From: Anastatus disparis
Taxonomy: Eukaryota; Arthropoda; Insecta; Hymenoptera; Eupelmidae
Reading direction: 5' to 3'
Assembly: GCA_017163975.1 (NCBI GenBank)
Contig: JAFFSR010000264.1
Location: 310,001-374,000 of the forward strand
Length of the DNA stretch: 64,000 nt
Notes under the pieces: model-generated
The model's input: the letters and a program-made list of their open reading frames with translations, nothing else
Told to the model about the DNA's origin: nothing
Databases searched by the model: none
Shown: positions 55,311 through 64,000 of the stretch, one piece after another
How positions within the stretch are numbered: the first letter of the stretch is position 1
Layout of the letters: every line of letters starts with the position of its first letter
Position numbers and translations under genes: made by a program

Positions 55311-55967
55311 ACATGATTTCTTATACTTAACGCAAAATTTATGCACTATATATATACAGCACAACACCTATGAGTTGCATAAAAGCTATGTACGTACAAA
55401 TATATATATATCTGAAATGCGCTTACTCCTGAAATATTTGTTGTATCTATGACGTATTTACATTTATGTAAATATGAAAATTTTTTTTGGTAGAAAAAAT
55501 AAGCATTGAATTTTTTTTTTATTTTTCGATATATGTTCAATTATGTACCAATAAGTCAAAAAATATATTTAAATTAACAATAGAAAATTTTTTTAGCAAA
55601 TCAAAATCGTGAAAGAGATATTCATTAATAAATATGAATGTTCAAGAATGATAGGGAATTATTAACCATGAAGAGTTAAATTCTCATGTATGAGCCAATA
55701 AATATTTAAGGAATAAAAAATTTTCTTGAATAAGATATAAAATTTTTTCTAAAGTTAAAAAAAATTGTCTAATTTTTGATTCTGCCTAATGGAATAGGAA
55801 AATATTTCATTCAATAATCCGAGGTAATATTACTCTGTGATTAGAGAATATGCAATAAAAATTTATTGTGTCGAAGTTACGGAATATCATAGGTGTATAA
55901 GTATAGTGAAAGACAAAATCGGTCGCCATCTATTGGGCAACCAAGGAAAGTAGCAAGGGTAGAGCAT

Positions 55968-57334
55968 AAAAAAAATTTGAGACAAAAAAAAATGGCTTTT
56001 TTGAGAAAAATGCATTTTTCATTTTTTGCAAAAAGTGCAATTGCACTTCCGTTTTTTTGTTAAAAAAAATAAAAGACGGTGGAATTAAAAGAGCATCCTC
56101 TGTAGCATTGAACGAGCCTAAATTTATTTATAAAGATCACTACAGGGATAAAAACGATTAAAAAAAAAAAAAAATTTTCTATTTTTGAGAACTGAAAATT
56201 TACAAGTCATTTTTAAAAAGTGCATAAAAACTGCACTTTTGATGATATTGAAAAATAAAAAAATACGTATATGCTTATTTTCAAAGTAGAATAATATAAA
56301 AAATTTTTAAGCAGTTCGGAGAGATAGGTGCAGTCGGTCTGCATGATTTGAGATGGAATCGGTCTAATAATATTTCACTTTCTACCATGTAAGGTACGTT
56401 CTTGGATCAAACCTAAAATACATATTTTTTAATAATATACAATAATACAATAATATTAATTTTTTTTACATTTATTAGGGTACCCATTTATTACTATAAA
56501 ATATTTTTATTTTATAAGTTTTATTATTTAAATATTTTGAAAAATTTATTTATTCATTGACAGCGTTTATTAAGAAAAAAAAATAACTGGTGCATAAAAA
56601 GTATTGCAAAATATGAAAAATACATAGATAATTACATATCTATAAGTTTACTAGAAAGCGATAATGTCAAAGAAACAAATTTGAGGAAATAATAGCTTTC
56701 ATTAAAATAAGTATAAGCGAGTTTAATTAAAGAATAAATGAATTATATTAATTACAATTCAAAATAAACATAATATTGTATGTCATGACTAAATATGATA
56801 ATGAGAATAAAAAATACAACTATTTATGGTCACCGGTATATTTTGTAGAATAGTTATTGTTGACGTCAGTATAACATTTTCAAAAATATTAAATTTTAAT
56901 ATTAAAATAATTTAATCCTTTTTATGTCATTTTAGCGTTTATTAACTTTTGAATTTATTATTTATAAAAATAAAAATATTGTCATTATTTAATATCTTTA
57001 AATTTGTGTATACGAAAAATTTTTATTCGTGAGCTATATGTATATATATATAAAAATAATTATTTATGTATATTTAAAGTTCACTTATTTATTTTCAATA
57101 ATTACATTTATGAATTTATTAAATAATATATTTATTTAACTAATTTTTTATTATTGATTTCGAATTATAAGCAACTTGGCGTCGAGATTTTGATTTGTTT
57201 TTTTGTAAATCGTGAATAGGTAGCGCTTCACATATTTTTAAATTAACACATTATCATTTGTTACTATACGGTGAGCACGTTGTGAAGTTTAAGTGTAAAA
57301 TAACTGGGTTATAACTACAATTTTTTTTAAAATA
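55968..57334. other. AT-rich DNA between repeat structures
   Basis: No clear gene. A short coding-like stretch at about 56307-56385 (FKQFGEIGAVGLHDLRW) follows an acceptor-like TTTTTAAG and ends at a GTAAGG, and could be an orphan exon. Confidence 0.35.
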
Positions 57335-57390
57335 ATGGAGGATGAAAAAGGTTTTCGTTACCATAAAAAGAGTTCATACAAAAATACAAT
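57335..57390 (+). other. Possible first coding exon
   Basis: ATG at 57335 with MEDEKGFRYHKKSSYKNT followed directly by a good donor, GTAAGC at 57391. No downstream exon was identified, so this is only a candidate. Confidence 0.2.
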
Positions 57391-57939
57391 GTAAGCTTCT
57401 TTAATTATTAACATTTATTCTGTATCTCTTTATGTCGATGCAATCTATTCAATGAATCATATAGTGAGTGATACTGATACTTATTTATGCATATCGTTAA
57501 AGCATACATAGTTGTACCCTATTTTGTGAAATCATCGTATAAATTTAACAAATATTTACATACGATAAATATAAGATGCAAATAAAAAAGGGTCGCGGAG
57601 TTAATGCATTATAACAATTTTATTGTTGGTATTCAAAAATATTTACTTAATATTCTGTTACATATACGAATATGCAGGTTACATATATGCTTCCAAAAAA
57701 ATAAGTTTAATAATTGTAATAAAAAATATTTTAAATTATTTTACAAACTGTATTAATTTAAAATAGAAACGAAGAAATAGTTTTTATTAATTTTATACGA
57801 AGCAATAGATTTTCTGAGATGACAAAAATATTTATTTTATCGTTTTTAAAAAAATATTGGAATAACTAAAAAATGGTATCTATATGCAACTGTAATTGTA
57901 TAAGATATTAAAACTTTTTAGAACAATGAAGCGTTAAGA

Positions 57940-58345
57940 GTACGCCGAAGTATCTGTCTTTCTCTGACAGTGTTTTTTATCTTTTATATGGGTATCATCG
58001 GTTTTAACAAGAAAAAAATAGCAGTCCCCGCTAAATATGAATACGATGACTCAATTTCATAATCATAACGAAATATTTTATTGAGTACTTTTTGAGTATG
58101 ATTTGAACCACGAACTACCGTAAATACAATCTGTCTTCTTCATTAAATTTTTTAGGTTATATAATTATCCTAAAAGTATGCGATAAAATTATTATCCCAT
58201 TTTTTTATTATTATTATTATTAAATGTACTTATTAAAAGAAATATGGAGGAGGGGCTGCTATTTTGGTTGGTATTAAAACCGATGGTGTTCGTATAAAGG
58301 ATGAAAAACACTATTAGACAAAGACAGAGAGTTCGGCCTGTCCTG
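57940..58345. repeat. Inverted repeat, ~95 bp arms
   Basis: CTGTCTTTCTCTGACAGTGTTTTTTATC through CATCGGTTTTAA and AATAGCAGTCCCCGC (57950-58036) is matched in reverse complement at about 58248-58340. Arms are diverged (~80% by eye); loop ~210 bp. The 82-codon minus frame across it is probably not a gene. Confidence 0.6.
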
Positions 58346-59664
58346 AAAAGTTTTTTATCTTTGACAGATATTAAATTATTTTTTAGGCAATCGCTTACAT
58401 GTAAAAGTTTAATATTTCGGGTATCCATATTTCCATTCAACGAATAATTTCATCCCTTTGAAATAACTCGATTTGTATACAAAATATGTATCATTTGTGT
58501 ACAAAATACATGTAATCTATCAAAAATTGATACTTTTTAGGCACGACCGCTATACGGAAGTGTCTTATATTTTCGACATCGCGAAAAATGTAACCCTTTA
58601 AAATATGTTTTTTTATGATAAAAAACTTATTTTTATAGCAAAATAAGACTATTACGAGGCTTCCTTAAAATGTATGTATGGATGTATGTGTGTGAGAAAT
58701 CAAGTTTATGAATTTTCTCGACGAGTTTTTATCTGATCTGAATTATTCAAACGGGAAATTGTTTCAAATAATAACACAAGTAAACGTTCCTATTTTGAAA
58801 AAAATCGTTGGAAGCGTTTTTAAATAGGCGCCTTTTAAATGGTAAAAAAAATGGATTTTTGGTAATAACTTGAAAAATACGATTTTTTTTCAAAAAATAT
58901 ATTTTATAAAAATTATAGAATATAAAAAAATAAATCTTTTTTATATTATACACTTTTCTCTAAAGTTAATATTTTTCAAATTGTTCATGAAAAATGTTGA
59001 AATTAAAGGCTTTTAATGATAATTTGATAAATATTATTTTAAAAAATATATATATAATATTAAAAAGATGCATCTTATTTTTTTCTATAAATTTTATTTA
59101 ATATACTTTTTTTCAAAATTCGTTTTTTCAAGTTATCACCAAAAAATCATTTTTTTAACCTCTAAAGGGATAACTGTTTTAAAACCGCTCGAACGATTTT
59201 TTTTAAACTGCCAATATTTATTTGTATTATTGTTTTAAATCATCCTCCGCCGGAATGATTCAGATCAAATAAAAACTTAATACAAAACTTTACTTTTAAG
59301 CTACTGAACTATTTTTTTTCTTATAACTTTTGATAGATTATCCTATCCAAAACTTTAAAAAGTATACATTAATGAAAATATGTCTTTTTCACATAACATA
59401 AATTTTTTCGAAATCAATCAACTTAATTCCCAAGAAAAATTAAAATAATTATAAATTTGTTTTTTCAAATAAATACAATAAATTCAAACCTCCTGTTGAA
59501 AGATGCGGTAAAAAATACAATGAAAAAAAGAAATAAGATTAACTTTTAAGGCTTTTGCGTTTGTAAATGATTTGTTTTAATATTTTTTAAATATCAAATA
59601 GCGAGTGCGAAGCGCGAGCGTTTTCGGTCGTGCCTTATATGCAAGAAGCGGAGCTTTTTGCATG

Positions 59665-59780
59665 CCTTGCATCGCTTCGCGATGCAAGGCCCGAGGGCAT
59701 TTCAGAGCTGAGCGAAGCGAAGCTCTGAAAGGACCAAGGTGCAAGCCACAGCGGCCCTTTGGGCCGCTGTGGCGAGCTAG
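59665..59780. repeat. Three GC-rich stem-loops ending in CTAG, copy 2
   Basis: Same three hairpins as 51424-51539 (59665-59689, ~59700-59730, 59747-59771), CTAG at 59777-59780. One base differs just after the last stem. Confidence 0.8.
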
Positions 59781-60240
59781 TTAAAATTACTATGCCCGTT
59801 TTTTTACTCATTTAATATAATTTCATTATAACAAATTAATTTTATAATTAATTGTTTGACATCAAATATGATATGAAATTAAAAATGGTTATTTCAGCAT
59901 CAACGGTTACCCGAAATGTGTTATTTAAAGCACATTTATATATTAAATCCTATTGAAAAAAAAAAAGTTATATGAAATTGAAACTACACCCATTTTCGGG
60001 TCGAAAATTTAACATTTGTTCTAAAGGGTAAGAAAAATATTGTGAAAGAACACTTTGCCTGCGACCAGTGATATACGTTTTAAAATATACAGTATTTTCA
60101 TTATCCCGTGTGATATTTCTTTGATGTGCATACGTTTTATTTTTATAATATATATATTTAATATCTTATATATTAATCTACATTCTTTTGTATTTTTTAA
60201 ACTAACAGTATAATTATCATATCGACATAAAATTATATTT

Positions 60241-60417
60241 ATGTTCCTATTAACGTTTATCGGTGGTGTAGTGGATTATATAATCATCTTATTAAAAGAT
60301 GCTGTCATCGGCTTTGTCATAGGCAACACATCATATAACGTTACTTGTTATACTGCTACTTACGGATATGTTTATGAAATTGCAACTGAGTGGTTACAAT
60401 TGAAGGTGAAAAGGTAA
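60241..60417 (+). CDS. Small hydrophobic open frame, 58 codons (copy 2)
   Basis: ATG at 60241, MFLLTFIGGVVDYIIILLKD and a further hydrophobic stretch, then YGYVYEIATEWLQLKVKR and TAA. The end coincides with a donor-like AAG|GTAAAA, so it could instead be an exon. Two hydrophobic segments suggest a membrane peptide. In copy 1 a one-base insertion destroys the frame. It may be chance. Confidence 0.25.
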   Translation: MFLLTFIGGVVDYIIILLKDAVIGFVIGNTSYNVTCYTATYGYVYEIATEWLQLKVKR

Positions 60418-62646
60418 AATATTTTAATTTTTTATTCATTTAATATTTTAATTGTTTTTATTTATACAAACTTGTTACATTTTATGTCTTTTTATAGTTC
60501 CATTGCGACACAGGTATTCATTGATTTATTTTCATTTCGTTTCTTAAACAGTATGAAGCCATAATTGATTAAAATCGTTTTTTAAGTTCTCCTGCATATA
60601 GTACCGACCAATTGTTCTACCCCCTACAGTACAATTGATCAAAATACAAATTTTAATATCTTTGGAAAAAATGATCGTATCTTTAAATTTCGAATGGCAT
60701 TTGAAAGATTGGTAAAATGACTCTGACAAACAAAAAACTGTGTTCTGAATTTTTCATGCCGATATATAAACTGCATTTTATAAATTTTTTAGCCCGCATA
60801 AAAATGTGACATTCACATGGAAATTATATCGAAAAATACAATGAATTTATAAACTTTTATACTCCTTCAAATTATAATTATCTCATAAACTAAAAAAAAA
60901 TGACTTTCTTTAAAAAAATCAGCTTTCATTTTTACCCTACAAAATATGTATCTATAACCAATAAATTCACAGAACAATTTCAATTAATAAAAAAAAATGT
61001 TAATGAATTTTTCGAAAGCAAAGAAGTTTAAAAAAATTGGTTTCCTTCAAGTTCTCTGCTGATATATATATTTGAGATTCCAAAAATAAAAAGGGCACAT
61101 GGCGCCGATCCGGCGACTAAGTGTCGTACATTTACACTGAATTTTAAAGTTGCTCATAGTAACATTTTTATTATTGGTATTCATAAAGGATATCATTTCG
61201 CAACTTTTTTTGGGAGCATAAGAAAATTTATTTTTTTATAATTATTATCCAAAAACACGCAATTTGTAAAATTATTATTTTAACTCGTTATACATTTTAA
61301 CTCGTCGCGGTTATTTTCTATTTATTGTTTAGCCATGACAATTTTTTGATGCATTGTACAATGTCTTCCGCGAGTTTTAGTGTAAGAATGAAGTTTAAAC
61401 ATTTTTTCATTTCCAAAAAGCGAATTTTTTAACAATTGTACCTTGTTATCATAAATTGTTGTCAGGAACTTTTGAAAATGGCAAATTTACTAATATAGTA
61501 TTAATAGTACATTATAACCCATGGCCAGAAAAGTAAAAAAGCATTTAAATAGATAACTTCCAAAATTAGTGTTTTCAGCTAATAATTCAGAAACAGAAAA
61601 AAATTGTATACATGCTCCCAAAATAAAAAAGTTGCGAAATGATATCCTTTATAAATTGCAATAATAAAAATTTTAACTTCAAAATTCACTGTAGATGGAG
61701 AATACTTAGACGCCGAACCGGTTCTATGTGCCCTTTTAATTTTTGGAACCTTAATCTTACTATTATATAAAAGGACAGCGTTTGTTTGAATGTTCTCAAT
61801 TATCTCAAAAACTACTGAACCGATCGTTTTCAAATTTTAAATTTAAATTCTTTATAATGTGACGAGTGTCATAGGCTATATAAATAATTACTTTTTTAAT
61901 CAATAATTGCAATAAAATAATTATAGACCTAGATCTTAACGCGTAGGGAATAGGGACTACTTTTTTTCGGCGTTCTGCGGTCAACATGCTCTACCCTTCC
62001 TACTTTCCTTGGTTGCCCAATAGGTGGCGACCGATTTTGTCTTTCACTATACTTATACACCTATGATATTCCGTAACTTCGACACAATAAATTTTTATTG
62101 CATATTCTCTAATCACAGAGTAATATTACCTCGGATTATTGAATGAAATATTTTCCTATTCCATTAGGCAGAATCAAAAATTAGACAATTTTTTTTAACT
62201 TTAGAAAAAATTTTATATCTTATTCAAGAAAATTTTTTATTCCTTAAATATTTATTGGCTCATACATGAGAATTTAACTCTTCATGGTTAATAATTCCCT
62301 ATCATTCTTGAACATTCATATTTATTAATGAATATCTCTTTCACGATTTTGATTTGCTAAAAAAATTTTCTATCGTCAATTTAAATATATTTTTGACTTA
62401 TTGGTACATAATTGAACATATATCGAAAAATAAAAAAAAAATTCAATGCTTATTTTTTCTACCAAAAAAAATTATTTTAAATGAAAATTCATTCTATTAT
62501 CACATGGTTCACAAACAAAAAATGTTGTGTATTCCAAAGTTTTGTAAGAGTACGATTTAATAAATAATAGTTTTTGAGATTCTATGTCTATACCTACCGA
62601 CTTCTGCCCAACTATTGCACGGGCGAAGCCGAGACAGGGGATGCTA

Positions 62647-62715
<69 letters not shown>

Positions 62716-62730
62716 CGCATAAATTTTGCG

Positions 62731-63225
62731 TTAAGTATAAGAGATTATATAAAAAAAAAGTTCTATTTTTTTTTCCTTTCTTATGAGTTTTGGACTTTTT
62801 CTTATTGCGCACATTCTTCTTTGACGTAATTTTTCTTTTCTTTTTTTCTCTTTATTTAATAATTTTGTGAAAGGATGAGCAGCAGTTCGATCCATATACA
62901 ATTTTTTCTTTGTCCCTCCTTTTACTTTCCATACGTGGGTTTTTTGAATGCCGGCCAATTTAGGGGTCTTAAGCCACTCTTTTATTTTGCTTTGCCTAAA
63001 AACTTCAATATCTTCTTTTTGCAGTAAGATTAATTTAATAGCGTCAGTGTTAGGTTGAACTTTTTTTACAAAAGCATTTGCATCTTGTATTGATTCAACA
63101 TGACAATTTTGAAGATTATGCCTGGTTGTATAGTGTTTTACTAATCCACCGACGCCATCAACCGCACCTTTCCCATGCCCCGTAGCTGAAAACAACCATT
63201 TTTGATTGTTAGAAGCTTTTATCAT
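62731..63225 (-). pseudogene. Transposon-associated protein fragment with HGKGAVDGVGG motif, copy 2
   Basis: Counterpart of 54572-54994 with a longer readable C-terminus. It differs from copy 1 by seven amino-acid changes clustered in ~45 residues (for example VKHYTT against VNPYTT). N-terminus missing, as in copy 1. Confidence 0.45.
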
Positions 63226-63230
63226 AAAAA

Positions 63231-63541
63231 GTTCAACCTAACACTGACGCTATTAAATTAATCTTACTGACAAAAGAAGATATTGAAGTTTTTAGGCAAA
63301 GCAAAATAAAAGAGTGGCTTAAGACCCCGAAATTGGCCGGCATTCAAAAAACCCACGTATGGAAAGTAAAAGGAGGGACAAAGAAAAAATTGTATATGGC
63401 TCGAACTGCTGCTCATCCTTTCACAAAATTATTAAATAAAGAGAAAAAAAAGAAAAGAAAAATTACGTCAAAGAAGAATGTGCGCAATAAGAAAAAGTCC
63501 AAAACTCATAAGAAAGGAAAAAAAAATATAACTTTTTTTTT
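63231..63541 (+). pseudogene. Inverted partial copy of the protein gene, copy 2
   Basis: Identical in layout to 55000-55310; the translated sequence is the same. Confidence 0.7.
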
Positions 63542-64000
63542 ACATGATTTCTTATACTTAACGCAAAATTTATGCACTATATATATACAGCACAACACCT
63601 ATGAGTTGCATAAAAGCTATGTACGTACAAATATATATATATCTGAAATGCGCTTACTCCTGAAATATTTGTTGTATCTATGACGTATTTACATTTATGT
63701 AAATATGAAAATTTTTTTTGGTAGAAAAAATAAGCATTGAATTTTTTTTTTATTTTTCGATATATGTTCAATTATGTACCAATAAGTCAAAAAATATATT
63801 TAAATTAACAATAGAAAATTTTTTTAGCAAATCAAAATCGTGAAAGAGATATTCATTAATAAATATGAATGTTCAAGAATGATAGGGAATTATTAACCAT
63901 GAAGAGTTAAATTCTCATGTATGAGCCAATAAATATTTAAGGAATAAAAAATTTTCTTGAATAAGATATAAAATTTTTTCTAAAGTTAAAAAAATTGTCT

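Larger units (their letters stand above)
53749..55967. mobile_element. Large foldback element carrying a transposon-protein fragment, copy 1
   Basis: ATGCTCTACCCT at 53749 and AGGGTAGAGCAT ending at 55967 are inverted ends. The outer ~485 bp of the arms match, and so do inner blocks (about 54490-54835 against 55000-55345), while the middle parts differ: left has a CTAG/(TA)n block, right has a short unrelated segment. The loop (54836-54999) holds the N-terminal part of the minus-strand frame. Copy 2 starts at ~61986. Confidence 0.75.
50289..58530. repeat. 8.24 kb repeat unit, first copy
   Basis: From TACTTTTTTAGGCACGACC at 50289 the sequence is repeated from 58531, offset ~8241 bp at the start and ~8231 bp near 55100, with only homopolymer-length changes and few substitutions. 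Shared sequence is demonstrated to ~55769 of copy 1, where the window ends for copy 2. Whether 55970-58530 belongs to the unit cannot be seen. Confidence 0.9.
58531..64000. repeat. 8.24 kb repeat unit, second copy (cut by window end)
   Basis: Almost identical to 50289-55769. All of its short frames duplicate those of copy 1. Confidence 0.9.

Overview
The window is AT-rich eukaryotic DNA with spliceosomal introns, long dinucleotide microsatellites and many nested transposable elements. The elements (an arthropod-style Polinton/Maverick, an I-group LINE, tRNA-derived SINEs, Harbinger-type MITE, foldback elements) point to an arthropod, most likely an insect. A parasitoid wasp would fit, but that is a guess. 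The window begins with AAGCTT, a HindIII site, as a BAC insert would; this may be chance. Only one gene looks like a possible host gene (1341-2159); nearly everything else recognisable is mobile.

Layout. 0-5 kb: a MULE-like exon remnant, a SINE with target-site duplication, and a five-exon acidic-protein gene with three tandemly copied mini-exons behind a palindromic pair of CRE sites. 7.1-13.3 kb: an I-group LINE (7265-12619) inserted into a repeat whose second, inverted copy lies at 43 kb. 16.0-30.4 kb: a complete Polinton (16030-30432) with ~770 bp terminal inverted repeats and a perfect 6-bp duplication TGCGTA. Its leftward cluster encodes a conserved unknown protein, major capsid protein, a 52-residue protein, penton, adenain-like protease and PLA2-like protein; a rightward cluster encodes the packaging ATPase, an unknown protein, a fiber-like protein and integrase; protein-primed PolB is leftward at the right side. 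Capsid genes are mostly open, while PolB and the 22.2-23.2 kb gene are broken. At least five Polinton transcription units appear to share a TATA-like box about 30-33 bp upstream of a TCAGT initiator.

30.4-40.1 kb: a small inverted-repeat element, a second SINE with a 15-bp duplication, then two satellite-like arrays in opposite orientation (176 bp and 281 bp units) around a 3.07 kb element (34311-37383). That element has equal-sized 111-bp palindromic end modules and carries two spliced genes: an RPA70-like single-strand DNA-binding protein and a C2H2 zinc-finger protein. No transposase is visible. This is the best candidate for an undescribed system.

40.2-50 kb: a 3'-truncated LINE relative, the inverted repeat partner, AT-rich sequence with minor repeats, and a Harbinger-type MITE (49802-49964).

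50.3-64 kb: two nearly identical copies of a repeat unit spaced 8.24 kb apart, the second running off the window. Each holds three strong hairpins ending in CTAG, two foldback elements and a partial transposon-protein gene. In a 140-bp stretch the copies differ at eight positions, all G in copy 1 against T in copy 2.
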